The notes beneath the pieces were generated by a model. That model ran no database searches. It was given only the letters and a program-made list of their open reading frames with translations, and was not told the DNA's origin. Positions 29,141 to 38,268 of a stretch of 64,000 bases of DNA are shown here, in pieces. The translations under genes were made by a program, and so were the position numbers. The stretch spans positions 124,001 through 188,000 of the forward strand of contig CAVYPX010000009.1 of NCBI GenBank assembly GCA_963770485.1, written 5' to 3'. Every line of letters begins with the position of its first letter. The stretch's first letter is position 1. The DNA is from CAVVEC01 sp963770485. Lineage in GTDB: Bacteria > Acidobacteriota > Terriglobia > Terriglobales > Acidobacteriaceae.

Positions 29141-30193
29141 ATGTCGATGATGCAGAACAATTCACACACCTCGCCTAACAGGCCGTCGGAAGTGCTCCTG
29201 AAACGAGCGCACATGTTGGTGCTGATCGCCCTGGGCGCGATGATCCTTGTAGCACCGCTGTCCGCGCAGTCTACTGAAGCGGCCAATACAAAAACAGGAA
29301 GCATCCTGGGTACGGTGGTCGACACCAGCGACGATCCGATTCCCGGTGCCACAGTGGTCCTTCAAGGGCCGGCTGGCGATCGTCTCACATCTGTCACAAA
29401 GGACGATGGAGCCATTGCATTCCAGGAGGCCACGTCGGGAATTGCCTATCAGATCTCCGTCACTGCTGAAGGATTTGCAGACTGGAGCTCGTCCGTTACA
29501 GTCGAACCCGGGCAGAACAAGACGCTAGGCGAGGTCAAACTTCGCATTTTGGCTGTACAGCGCGCTGTCACGGTAAGTTATTCGTCGAAGGAGGTTGCTG
29601 CCCAACAGCTCAAAGTTGAAGAGCAGCAGCGCATTTTCCGTTTCATACCGAACCTTTATGTGACTTACGAGCCTCATCCCGAGCCTCTTAGCACGAAGAT
29701 GAAGTTCCACCTAGCTTACAAAAATCTCACCCAGCCAGCTTTCTTCGCCCGTGTGGCTGGGTGGGCCGCCGTCCAGCAGGGTGCTGGCACCCCTCATTGG
29801 CCCCAAGATGCGCAAGGATATGGCAAGCGTTTGGGGGCGGGCCTCGCCGACGCCACTACCGAAGATTTGATAGGCAACGCTATTTTGCCATCGCTCCTGC
29901 ATCAGGATCCACGCTATTTCTACCAGGGCAACGGTACAAAGAAGTCTCGGGCTGGCCATGCCATCTTAGCTGCATTTGTCTGTAAGGGAGACAATGGGGC
30001 GTGGCAGCCGAATTATTCCACGTGGGGTGGCAGTTTAATTGCCACTTCCGTTTCCATGGCTTACTACCCGAGTTCAGATCGTGATGCTGCGCATGTATTC
30101 AAGAATTTTGGGGTTGGCATGGGCCTACATGTTGCTGGCGGTTTGGCCCAAGAGTTTATCTTGGGCAAATTCACCAGCAGAGGTAAGCACTAG
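29141..30193 (+). CDS. secreted protein with carboxypeptidase regulatory-like domain
   Basis: 350 residues. A signal peptide ends near APLSAQS. Residues 55-140 form a carboxypeptidase-regulatory-like beta sandwich (ILGTVVDTSDDPIPGATVVL, FADWSSSVTVEPGQN), a domain common at the N-terminus of acidobacterial TonB-linked proteins. The C-terminal half (PNLYVTYEP, LLHQDPRYFYQGNG) looks like a membrane-associated part, but not a full receptor barrel. Cotranscribed with the TonB gene, so a role at the cell envelope is likely. Confidence 0.75.
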   Translation: MSMMQNNSHTSPNRPSEVLLKRAHMLVLIALGAMILVAPLSAQSTEAANTKTGSILGTVVDTSDDPIPGATVVLQGPAGDRLTSVTKDDGAIAFQEATSGIAYQISVTAEGFADWSSSVTVEPGQNKTLGEVKLRILAVQRAVTVSYSSKEVAAQQLKVEEQQRIFRFIPNLYVTYEPHPEPLSTKMKFHLAYKNLTQPAFFARVAGWAAVQQGAGTPHWPQDAQGYGKRLGAGLADATTEDLIGNAILPSLLHQDPRYFYQGNGTKKSRAGHAILAAFVCKGDNGAWQPNYSTWGGSLIATSVSMAYYPSSDRDAAHVFKNFGVGMGLHVAGGLAQEFILGKFTSRGKH

Positions 30194-30424
30194 TCAGAGG
30201 ACGCTGTTTAACTCGGTCTTAAATTGCACGCGGTACCACCGGGAGCTAAATCGACTGGCTTGATGTCCTCATAGAACTCGTTGACCTCACGCTAGCGACC
30301 GCGGCTGCTTTGGCAAGTTCTGTAACAGCATAGAAACAGTGTTTCGTGACAAGTTCGAATTCACATTTTGAAGGTCGTTGCGGTCGCCGGACGTTTGTCC
30401 ACTGTCCGCATTTGAGAATCATCG

Positions 30425-31471
30425 ATGTCTAGACCCCATGTGCAATTTCGGCAGCTTGTTCGTCTCTCAGTCGCTCTGCTGGGCGTCGCTTTGCTGGTTT
30501 CTCTGATACGTAGAACCGGACCGTCCACAGTGGTCGGTCAGGTAAAGACCGTGAGTTGGGGGCTGGGTCTGATAATCGCTTTAGGAGGGATTTCTCATCT
30601 CACAAAAACATTGGCGTGGCGGCTCACATTCCTGTGCGACATCCGCAATGTTTCGTTCGCACGTACGTTCGGCCTTCGTCTGGTGTCAGAGACCATAGGA
30701 AGCTTTGGTCTTCCTGGTCAAGTACTCGGCGAGACCGCGCGAGTGTATTTGTTGGGTTCCGCGCTGCCGGTTGCCCATAGCATTTCGTCGGTGACACTTG
30801 ATCGCGGGCTCTACATCGTGACCTCAGCGTTGGTGAGCGTAACGGGAATTTTTGCTGCTCTTGTCCTGCTATCGCTTTCTGGGACTTGGCGACTGTATGC
30901 GTTTCTATTTGCATGCGCCTTAGCGGTATTGCTTGTAGTAACGGCAGTGGCGTTTCAAAGGCGTTGGCCGGTATTGTCCGGCGCTGCGAAATCGATTGGG
31001 CGTTTGCCGTGGTTTAAGAATTGGCTGGAGGGCAAGCAGTCAGTCTTCGAGTCCGCCGAGAGCAATCTTTTCAGCTTCCACCGCGAATCGCCCAAAGCCT
31101 TCTGGGCAAGCCTGATTCTCAACGTAGCATGTCATGGCATGGCGATATTGGAAGTCTATATTCTGCTGCGCTTCATGGGCGCAAGAACCGGGCTTTTCGG
31201 AGCATTCGTGCTCGAAGCCTTCACGAAGTTAATCAATGTCGTTGGCGCATTGAATCCAGGAAACTTCGGAACCTATGAAGGCGGCAACATGATTCTCACT
31301 CGGCTGCTTGGTATTGCAGGCGCCGCAGGATTAACCCTGGGACTGTGCCGACGGGTGCGGTCCCTTTTCTGGAAGGCCATGGGGTTCTTGTGTTTGATTG
31401 CGATGTCGAGATCAAGCCAGCAAGCACGCCGGAGTCTCCCGGTACGCTATAACGCTGTCGAAGTGAGCTGA
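30425..31471 (+). CDS. flippase-like integral membrane protein (LPG synthase TM-region family), copy 2
   Basis: 348 residues, close paralog of 7143-8216 along its whole length, with KAFWASLILN, ILRFMGAR-like and NPGNFGTYEGGNM segments. About eight membrane helices. Unlike copy 1, no sigma54-type promoter is visible in the 230 nt upstream, and the start is ATG. It is followed by the structured element at 31488. Probable lipid-related function, not defined. Confidence 0.8.
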   Translation: MSRPHVQFRQLVRLSVALLGVALLVSLIRRTGPSTVVGQVKTVSWGLGLIIALGGISHLTKTLAWRLTFLCDIRNVSFARTFGLRLVSETIGSFGLPGQVLGETARVYLLGSALPVAHSISSVTLDRGLYIVTSALVSVTGIFAALVLLSLSGTWRLYAFLFACALAVLLVVTAVAFQRRWPVLSGAAKSIGRLPWFKNWLEGKQSVFESAESNLFSFHRESPKAFWASLILNVACHGMAILEVYILLRFMGARTGLFGAFVLEAFTKLINVVGALNPGNFGTYEGGNMILTRLLGIAGAAGLTLGLCRRVRSLFWKAMGFLCLIAMSRSSQQARRSLPVRYNAVEVS

Positions 31472-31487
31472 CTTGAGATGCAGTGAT

Positions 31488-31564
31488 GCGGGGCGGAAAT
31501 CGCGGTGCGCTTGGATGTTGTTCACCCGAAACCACGGCGACGTTGAGTGCACCGCGCGCCCCGC
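31488..31564 (+). ncRNA. candidate structured RNA element, copy A
   Basis: GCGGGGCG (31488-31495) pairs with CGCCCCGC (31557-31564); after a GAAAT bulge CGCGGTGCGC (31501-31510) pairs with GTGCACCGCG (31547-31556) with one G-U pair. Copy B at 35201-35279 keeps the same 18-pair helix and bulge but has an A-T pair where this copy has G-C, a compensatory change. The loops share TGTTCACCCG and GGCGAC. It lies 70 nt before the epimerase ATG. A cis-regulatory RNA or a small RNA would both fit; the strand is assumed from the downstream genes. Confidence 0.5.
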
Positions 31565-31633
31565 CAGAATGGCAGGCCAGTCTACGAGAACGCGAGAGAC
31601 CAGAGAACCAGAGCCACTTCGGGAAAAAAACTC

Positions 31634-32604
31634 ATGTCTACTTACCTGATTACCGGCATTGCGGGGTTTATTGGGTCGTCACTGGCAAGAGCTGTGCTGC
31701 AGGGAGGGGACCGAGTGCGAGGAATCGACAACTTCTCGACCGGCAAACCGGAGAATATCGCCGAAATCATCGATCAGATTGATTTTCGCGAGGCTGATCT
31801 GCTCGATTTGGAGGCGACGCAGCAGGCCTGCCGCGATGTGGACTATGTGCTGCACGAGGCGGCCATCCCAGCGGTGCCGCGCTCGATCAATAAGCCACTG
31901 GAAACCAACCGCGCCAACGTTGACGGGACCCTGAACCTATTGATTGCAGCACGCGATGCGAAAGTGGGGCGTGTTATTTATGCGGCATCGTCCTCGGCGT
32001 ATGGTGATGCGCCAACGCTCCCGAAGCGCGAGGACATGGCTCCCAACCCGATTTCTCCCTACGCCGTTTCCAAACTTGCAGGAGAGTACTACATGACGTC
32101 GTTCGGGCGCTGCTACGGTCTGGAGACGGTGTGCCTGCGATACTTCAACGTTTTTGGGCCGCGGCAGGATCCGCACTCGCCGTACTCCGGGGTGCTGGCG
32201 AAATTCATCACACAAATGCTGGCTGGAGAACAGCCGGTAATTTTTGGCGATGGCAAGCATAGCCGCGATTTCACTTATATCGAAAACGTGGTGCAGGCGA
32301 ACTTGCTCGCTTGCACAGCGCCAGTCAAAGATGTGGTGGGCAGGGTGTTCAATATCGCCAGCGGGCGGCGAATCGAACTGAACGAAATGTATTGGGGTTT
32401 GCAGAAACTCCGGGCTATTCCGCTCCGCCGAAATATGGACCGGAACGGCGAGGCGACGTGAAACATTCATTGGCTGATCTGTCACGCGCCGAGCAATGCC
32501 TTCGATACCAGCCCGTGGTGAGTTTCGAAGAAGGCTTGCGGCGAACTGTGGAGTGGTATCAAAGTGCGGCAGTCAGGAGCCGGGAACCGGCCATCAGTTG
32601 CTAG
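31634..32604 (+). pseudogene. NAD-dependent sugar epimerase (UDP-glucose 4-epimerase-like), frameshifted
   Basis: ATG 31634 starts STYLITGIAGFIGSSLA, the Rossmann GxxGxxG motif. The catalytic Tyr/Lys pair is in YAVSKLAGEYY and the Ser in AASSSAYGD. Near 32405-32412 one base is missing: after ELNEMYWGLQKL the frame changes and SAPPKYGPERRGDVKHSLAD plus the final helix LRRTVEWY follow, ending at 32604. Joined length is about 323 residues, normal for the extended SDR family. It would interconvert a nucleotide sugar for envelope glycans. A one-base deletion or a sequence error. Confidence 0.82.
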
Positions 32605-32635
32605 TCGCTTTGCTACCTCTGTTGTCTGTGACCAC

Positions 32636-32700
32636 AAAAAGAAGGGACGGGCGCATTTCGACGATTGGCTCAAAGCTGTGAAATTCACAAAGTTTGCCGA
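32636..32700 (+). pseudogene. DUF2934 protein remnant
   Basis: The frame reads GRAHFDDWLKAVK, matching GRDLDDWLKAES of the intact DUF2934 gene at 35379-35555; 19 bases in a row (GACGATTGGCTCAAAGCTG) are identical. Nothing upstream of it resembles the rest of the domain. Confidence 0.5.
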
Positions 32701-33014
32701 CTTCTGAACATGCTTCCATTCGCAACAAGCGATCACACGAGTTTGCAATACCGAAGAGCCAGGTCTTCGTCATTGAAGAGTCGGGTTAAGGTAATCGGGA
32801 ACCTTTAAGAAACAAGGGAACCGCCCAGATTACGGTCGCGCTAGGAATTGAAGGACTCAATATATCCCGAGCGTGACTACGACACTGACCTGCAGGGCAA
32901 CCGATTTGCCGTCTTTCATGGCCGGTTCGCACTTCCATGTGCTCTGAGGCTTTTCGACGATAGGCATAGACGTGCTTCTGGTCGATGGATGACGACGATC
33001 ACGTCCCTGCAACA
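32701..33014. other. gene-free interval
   Basis: No supported gene. A plus-strand frame from 32848 lacks a ribosome site and runs antisense into the DUF4010 gene. Confidence 0.45.
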
Positions 33015-34295
33015 TCAGATCAGCAGCCACAACGGGATGAGACTTAGGGCAGCAAGGCCGGTCAATAAGGCCAGGCTCTGCAACCCAGTTTTTCGATCAG
33101 CGAACGCATAGGCGTAGCAGCCCTTGGCCACATTGTTGCTGGCGATGGCAATCAAGATGCCCTTGGCGGCCAAAGAATTTGACGCGAGGGCTCCGGCAGA
33201 CTGGGTCATCCCAAGGATAAAAGCGTCCACATCGACAAGGCCGATCAGGCTCGCAAGACCATACATTCCCGTGTTTCCGAAATGCGTGAGCACGAGGCGA
33301 GAGATAACCAGAACAGCAAGAAAGAGTACTGCAAACACAAGTGCGGACCGCAATTCCAAGGGATTCCTCGGCTGCAACTCCCCGTGGGTTTCGGCGGGTC
33401 TCTGTTGTTGCCGACGTGACCAGAGCCATCCAGTGATACCAGCTACACACCCAAGAACGAGAAGCGGCGCCGCCAGCATGTGTAGGAGTGTGCGATTAAA
33501 GAGCGTCAGGAGAATTACCAGACGGAGATACATCATCGCGGAGGCAACGAGAATGCCGCCTGAGAACAGATGCGCGGCCCTTTGAAGCGAAGCTTTCTTT
33601 GCCAATGCGACAGTGGTCGCGGTAGAGGAATAAGCACCTCCCAGGACCCCAGAGAGAAGCACGCCACTGCTTTGCCTGGTAAGAGCGAGGAGCACGTAGC
33701 TTCCGTAGGAAATTCCGCTTACGGCCACCACCAATAACCACGTCTTGAATGGGTTGAGCCCGAATGGAGTGAAGGCCGTGTTGGGCAAGGTCGGCAGGAT
33801 CACGGCTGTCAGAGCCAGGAATTTCGTAAACGTCAGGATCTCCTGCGGTGCAAGTCGCTTTGACAATCCCTCCAGCACTCCCTTGAGTTCCAACAAGAAC
33901 AGGCTGACGACGGCGATGGCTGCAGCAATCCAGTAATAACCTTGGGAGACCAGCGCACCGAGCACGTAAGTGGTCAGGCCCGAGATTTCAGTCGTAACGC
34001 CGGGCGCCTCAACGACTGCCTCAACTGCAGACAGCTTGTGCCGGTATGACATCAGGAGAAATGCACCCACCACGGCAAACCCGATGGAGAGTGGCAGCAG
34101 TTGGTCCTTCGACAACAGAGCCACCGCATATCCGATGAGTCCTATAAGTGGAAATGTCCGCACACCGCCGAAGGAATAGTCACCGTTCGCCTTATGCTCT
34201 TCTCGCTCCAGCCCAATCAAAAAGGACAACACGAGTACGATGAGGATTTTCACCGCTTCAGGCGGCGGCAAGATTTGAGAATAGTGTTCGATCAT
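33015..34295 (-). CDS. MgtC/SapB and DUF4010 domain membrane protein
   Basis: 426 residues with about eleven membrane helices. The N-terminal third has the MgtC-type pattern (LSFLIGLEREEHKA, GVRTFPLIGLIGY). From about residue 180 the DUF4010 part follows, with GVLGGAYSSTATTVALA and a C-terminal ASNNVAKGCYAYAF. The family is thought to act in membrane transport or magnesium-related stress, with no settled function. A weak sigma54-like site lies 128 nt upstream. Confidence 0.85.
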   Translation of the reverse strand: MIEHYSQILPPPEAVKILIVLVLSFLIGLEREEHKANGDYSFGGVRTFPLIGLIGYAVALLSKDQLLPLSIGFAVVGAFLLMSYRHKLSAVEAVVEAPGVTTEISGLTTYVLGALVSQGYYWIAAAIAVVSLFLLELKGVLEGLSKRLAPQEILTFTKFLALTAVILPTLPNTAFTPFGLNPFKTWLLVVAVSGISYGSYVLLALTRQSSGVLLSGVLGGAYSSTATTVALAKKASLQRAAHLFSGGILVASAMMYLRLVILLTLFNRTLLHMLAAPLLVLGCVAGITGWLWSRRQQQRPAETHGELQPRNPLELRSALVFAVLFLAVLVISRLVLTHFGNTGMYGLASLIGLVDVDAFILGMTQSAGALASNSLAAKGILIAIASNNVAKGCYAYAFADRKTGLQSLALLTGLAALSLIPLWLLI

Positions 34296-34739
34296 GACTA
34301 CGACTTCCCAATTTGCCCAGATTGTTCATGGCCTTTGTCCATGGCTCATGAACGTGCATTCCCGTCGCCAAAGCTTATTAGCTGCAAATGTAGGTTTTAG
34401 GTCACCTATTCTCTTGAGTGCCTGCTGGAGGTCTGCCCACCTCGAGACAGTGCCCTCGGAAGGGCGGCGGAGTGTCCCCGAGGAAGTGACAGCCGATTTA
34501 GAAGCAAAATGACCTTCCGAAACCCTTGGATTTCGGATTCCCAATTCTCTTGGGGACACCGATGGTGCCTAGTTGAAAAGTGCATCAGACGCGCAACATA
34601 ATTTTTCGTGAAATCTGCATTTTTCACTTGACTCGTGGACGCATCGGCCTAGATTAAGAACCGGCCTCCCTTCCACAGGTAACTAGGCACTAAAGCTACC
34701 TCGACGATTCGAGGCTGTGATTCCTTCTGGAGTTTAGCC
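34296..34739. other. divergent intergenic region
   Basis: No coding sequence. A weak minus-strand sigma54-like site at 34423-34439 (TGGGCAGACCTCCAGCA) points to the DUF4010 gene; the -24 box has G instead of T. No site of either kind is seen for the small gene at 34740. Confidence 0.4.
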
Positions 34740-34985
34740 ATGGAAAAGGCACTTCCCCCATGCCCCATCGCTACGGATTGGAAGGCTCTCTACAGAGCTG
34801 CGATCTATGAAACCAACAGGAGCCTTAATTCACAAAGGGTCGCGGAGGCCGAAAGGGCCGCGCACGCCCGTGAACGAGAACTCTTCTACAGTGGCGGAAC
34901 CCTGGAAGAAAAAGAAGCTCTCGAAGATGCTCTCTATGCTTTGCACGCCTTGAAGAACACCTGGCAGTACACCGAAGCCGCCTAA
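34740..34985 (+). CDS. small conserved protein, ALYRAA family, copy 3
   Basis: 81 residues from ATG 34740 (TGGAG upstream). Core TDWKALYRAAIYETN, RERELFY and LEDALYALHALKN, collinear with copies 1 and 2 and closest to copy 1 (shared YxSGTxEEKExLEDALYAL pattern). It stands alone, with long gaps on both sides. Predicted cytoplasmic helical hairpin; function unknown. Confidence 0.72.
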   Translation: MEKALPPCPIATDWKALYRAAIYETNRSLNSQRVAEAERAAHARERELFYSGGTLEEKEALEDALYALHALKNTWQYTEAA

Positions 34986-35129
34986 CCGCCGCTCCCCTGT
35001 CTTGAGAGCTTTCCCACTACATTCGTCTGCCCGCATTTGGTCGGCTGTCCACATACAGTCACCCATAGCTCGCAGCTTGGCGCAGATCACGGCTAAGCGA
35101 TTGGTGACACGAGAATTGCACGTCCTCAA

Positions 35130-35146
35130 CTGGCCCTACAGTTGCA
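35130..35146 (+). promoter_or_regulatory. sigma54-type promoter of the DUF2934 transcript
   Basis: CTGGCCCTACAGTTGCA has an ideal -12 box (TTGCA) and correct spacing. The transcript would start near 35157 and include structured element copy B in a long leader before the DUF2934 gene. The rest of 34986-35129 shows nothing. Confidence 0.6.
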
Positions 35147-35200
35147 CATGGGAATCACGCGCTGATCTTCCTGATTGTTCATCGTGGAGCGATCACGAAC

Positions 35201-35279
35201 GCGGGGCGGAAATCGCGATGCACCAGGGTGCTGTTCACCCGTAATTTAATGGCGACACCGAGTGCATCGCGCGCCCCGC
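35201..35279 (+). ncRNA. candidate structured RNA element, copy B
   Basis: GCGGGGCG (35201-35208) pairs with CGCCCCGC (35272-35279); after a GAAAT bulge CGCGATGCAC (35214-35223) pairs with GTGCATCGCG (35262-35271). Compared with copy A (31488-31564) one helix pair changes from G-C to A-T and another from G-T to A-T. An internal hairpin GGGTG-CTGTT-CACCC is present. It lies about 45 nt after a predicted sigma54 start and 100 nt before the DUF2934 ATG, suiting a leader RNA. Confidence 0.52.
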
Positions 35280-35378
35280 CAGGATGATGACCAACGGACG
35301 TTCGAGAAGGTAAAGACTAAGGCAACCAGCTATCGACTTCAACGTGGATATTTATTCATGGAGAGGGGGGACGCCAGA

Positions 35379-35555
35379 ATGAAGAACACTCTGCGCAGGA
35401 AAACAGGATCGGCCGAGTCTCGGGAACAACTTCAGGAGAGAATCCGGCAACGAGCTTACGGGCTTTACGAACTCCGAGGAAGAGAAGATGGACGCGATTT
35501 GGACGATTGGCTCAAAGCTGAATCGGAAGTGACCGGGAAGGTCGATCAGCAATAG
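35379..35555 (+). CDS. DUF2934 small protein
   Basis: 58 residues from ATG 35379, preceded by a purine-rich AGAGGGGGGA; ATG 35358 is an in-frame alternative. The DUF2934 pattern is clear: QERIRQRAYGLYELRG, then DDWLKAESEV. These short helical proteins are frequent in acidobacteria and rhizobia; their function is not known. A remnant of the same family lies at 32636-32700 downstream of the other structured element. Confidence 0.75.
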   Translation: MKNTLRRKTGSAESREQLQERIRQRAYGLYELRGREDGRDLDDWLKAESEVTGKVDQQ

Positions 35556-35677
35556 ATCACAGAAGCGACCGTAACGATTTCACGCCGGCTCCTCCGCCGC
35601 GCCAAGAACCCACCCGCATCACTCGCCCCTCCGACGGCCCTATGATTTTTTGTCGCGTCTTCTTTGAGGAAAACGTT

Positions 35678-37062
35678 ATGGCTACAGTCCCGAAATTCCG
35701 CATTGACGTAAACGTCCACAGTCTGTTGATGAATTCGCCGTCGGATGCCCCCGACCTTCCGATGGACAAGGGAATGAGCTTGCCCGAACCGGTCTATCCA
35801 CGGTTCCCGGAGAAACTGTCCGATCCGGGACCGGAGACTCCACCAGAAAAGCGCGACTGGACGCTGCCCCAGGCCTATCACAAGATGAAGGGGTGGCTCT
35901 TTCCCTATGTCCGCTCTCGAGTATTGCCCGGAGAGCTCCACCCGATCATCGCGTATTTGTTCGTGGAGTATAAGTGCAACCTCGATTGCTGGTACTGCTG
36001 GGCCTTCAATAACAATGTGAAAGGCATGACCGAGGATACAGCTCGCCGAGCCATTGATTGGCTTCACGATCGTGGTTGCCGCGTATTGGCATTGATGGGA
36101 GGCGAACCGTTACTGCGCCCGCAGTTTGCGCAAAAGGTCGTCTACTACGCGGCGAAGAAAGGATTCTGGATCTACATCGGCACGAACGCCCGGCTTCTAA
36201 GGCCTGACGTTGCCGATCGTCTAGCGGATGCTGGGGCATCGGTCTTCAACGTGGCGGTCGATGCTTGGGAGGTGAAACCCGGCCTCCCAAAGCTCTGGTT
36301 CCGATCCAGCCAAATCTTGAGCATTTGATGCGGAAACAGTACGTCTACGGCTACATGGTCTTCCTGAACATTAATATCTGTCGCAACAATGCGGAAGATG
36401 TCCGTCAGCTGACGGAGTACGCGCACGCTCACCGGATCGCTACTGATTACCATACTAATGAGACCCCGATGCTCGAGCAGGACGATCATTTCAAGCATCT
36501 CTCCGACAACCCGACCTACATACATCCAGCAGACTGGCGCCGCACCGATGAACTGATTGACTGGCTGATTGAGAAGAACAAGGCCGGCTATCAGATGGTG
36601 AACTCAGTGCAGCGTCTCGACGAGATGAAGGCGTTCATGCGGATGGGTGGGAATGCGTCCGATCTGAAAACCTTTGGCTGGAACGGTGATGGCAACGGCG
36701 CCCATGGGACGGCTAAGCAACTCATGCGCATGCCGGGCATTGCGCAGGATGCCTCAGGAGATCTGCATTTCGCCGAGTGGAATTGCCGAGCGGGTCATAA
36801 CAATGTTGTCGTTCGCACTGATGGGACCTTGGCTCCGTGCTTCCCGATGTATCCTTCGACGATTGACTGGGGCAACATCGATCTGCCGAAGTTCAATGAA
36901 GCACAGTTGGCTGATATGAAGAAGTCGTGCCAGCGGCATTGTTTCTCGACACTGAATCACAACCTGGCATATTGCTACGACGACTCGCGAGTCATCAAGT
37001 TCGTCTGGACGCAGCTCGTCAAGAATCGCATGAAGGGTGGAGCTCGCAGTTTTGATGACTGA
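35678..37062 (+). pseudogene. radical SAM protein, HpnH-like, frameshifted
   Basis: ATG 35678 follows GAGGAAAA. After an N-terminal extension of about 100 residues the radical SAM cluster motif CNLDCWYC appears, then LALMGGEPLLRP, the SAM-binding GGEP. Near 36291 one base is missing: VKPGLPK continues in another frame as ALVPIQPNLEHLMRKQ, and the rest (YGYMVFLNINICRNNAEDV, a C-terminal Cys-rich SPASM-like part ending at 37062) is intact. Joined length is about 461 residues. Its second half resembles the HpnH adenosyl-hopanoid enzyme family by pattern, but the substrate is not certain. Confidence 0.8.
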
Positions 37063-37130
37063 CAACCACCGAGTGGTGATCTCAACGGTCGAAGTTTTGG
37101 AATAAGGTCGGCTAGCGATGTGGAGGCAAT

Positions 37131-37562
37131 ATGAGTTCTTGCCTCGTTCGTGCTTCAAAGCCTTTCCGCCTGGTTTTCGTCCTGGTTCTGGCCTCATTAT
37201 TATCGGGTTGGACCTGTACGGCAATAGTTGGTTTCAACAGTTGCCCTGATGCGGTGCCGCAGCCGCAGATAACTGCACTCTCACCCAATGTCATTTCTGC
37301 GGATGCAGCTTCGGTTCTGCTGACTGTAAACGGAAGCAACTTTGTTTCACAGTCGGAGATCCTGTGGAATGGAAACTCGCTCCAGACGAGGTTCATGGAT
37401 TCACGTCACCTTCAGGCCACAATCACGCAGCAGACCTTTGACTCGTTCGGGGGCTCGGCGGGAACTGGTGTGCTGATTTCAGTGGTTTCTCCGGAATCCA
37501 ATTTTATTGTCGGCTGCCCCAATGGCGGGAGTTCACGCACGCTGGTTCTGGTCGTCAACTAG
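37131..37562 (+). CDS. secreted protein with one IPT/TIG domain
   Basis: 143 residues. The signal sequence runs to about residue 30. The rest is one IPT/TIG immunoglobulin-like domain, with PQITALSPNVISADAASVLLTVNGSNF and LQATITQQTF. Likely a small envelope or surface protein. A weak sigma54-like site (TTGGAATAAGGTCGGCT) lies just upstream but lacks a good -24 box. Confidence 0.7.
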   Translation: MSSCLVRASKPFRLVFVLVLASLLSGWTCTAIVGFNSCPDAVPQPQITALSPNVISADAASVLLTVNGSNFVSQSEILWNGNSLQTRFMDSRHLQATITQQTFDSFGGSAGTGVLISVVSPESNFIVGCPNGGSSRTLVLVVN

Positions 37563-37668
37563 CGAACGATTGTGGAAATACGATTTTGGGATTCCCCTCT
37601 AAACGATTCGGGTGCAATTCGATCGGTCAGAGCGCCTCAAAAGCCCCAGTCCCGACCGGTGCCAATGT

Positions 37669-38007
37669 TTACTTGGGCAGCTTGGCGGCTGATCTTTGGC
37701 TCACGATTGGCACTTCAAATGATTGACCCAAGATGTCGTTGTACGTAATTGTCTTTTTCCCGACCAACACAAGCAGTTCATATCCAGCGGCATATTTGAC
37801 CGCATCCATGCCCAATGGCGGCGTAAAGAGAACCAGATAAATTGTTCCGCCCACCTTAACGGATACATCGTAGCTGACAACCGCCGAGCCGTTATCCTGA
37901 TGGATCTGGACATCAGTGATCGTCGCTACTTCATACTTGCCCGACCCCTGGGCAAAGAGTGGAAGGGTCGCCAGGCAAATGCAGATCACACCAATTACCT
38001 TCAACAT
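37669..38007 (-). CDS. small secreted protein, paralog of 20383-20736
   Basis: 112 residues from ATG 38007, which follows AAAGGAG. The signal peptide ends near LPLFAQG. SYDVSVKVGGTIYLVLFTPPLG and KTITYNDILGQSFEVPI match the paralog closely. Unknown periplasmic function. On the same strand and upstream lie two tiny ORFs with a sigma54-type promoter. Confidence 0.7.
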   Translation of the reverse strand: MLKVIGVICICLATLPLFAQGSGKYEVATITDVQIHQDNGSAVVSYDVSVKVGGTIYLVLFTPPLGMDAVKYAAGYELLVLVGKKTITYNDILGQSFEVPIVSQRSAAKLPK

Positions 38008-38172
38008 GCCATACTCCTTTCGGTGACCTCCAGAAACTACCCTCATGACGCATCCCCTAACCCAATCAGCAGTATTCACGCCGCCCAGCTATGGTGGACA
38101 TTCCACTTGGCACAACGTGCACGAATCCTCCTGGCTTGTTCTGCCCATCCGTAGTAAGGATCGCTTGCCTCT

Positions 38173-38268
38173 TTATCTCAGGTAGACCTGTACGAGAGGA
38201 AGCGGATTGCGCCACACGATTCCCAGAGGCGTAACCTGTGCTGCAATCTTTTGTTCGTCAACAATCAT
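38173..38268 (-). CDS. 31-residue ORF, putative
   Basis: ATG 38268 overlaps the stop of the preceding tiny ORF as ATGA and is preceded by GGAG. The peptide includes VTPLGIVWRNPLPLVQVYL. No family recognised. Confidence 0.35.
   Translation of the reverse strand: MIVDEQKIAAQVTPLGIVWRNPLPLVQVYLR

Noticed and set aside
32848..33111. 87-residue plus-strand open frame
   Set aside because: No ribosome site, and its second half is antisense to the DUF4010 gene.
38095..38115. Sigma54-like TTGGCACAACGTGCA
   Set aside because: Spacing is two bases too short, and no gene follows on that strand at a sensible distance.
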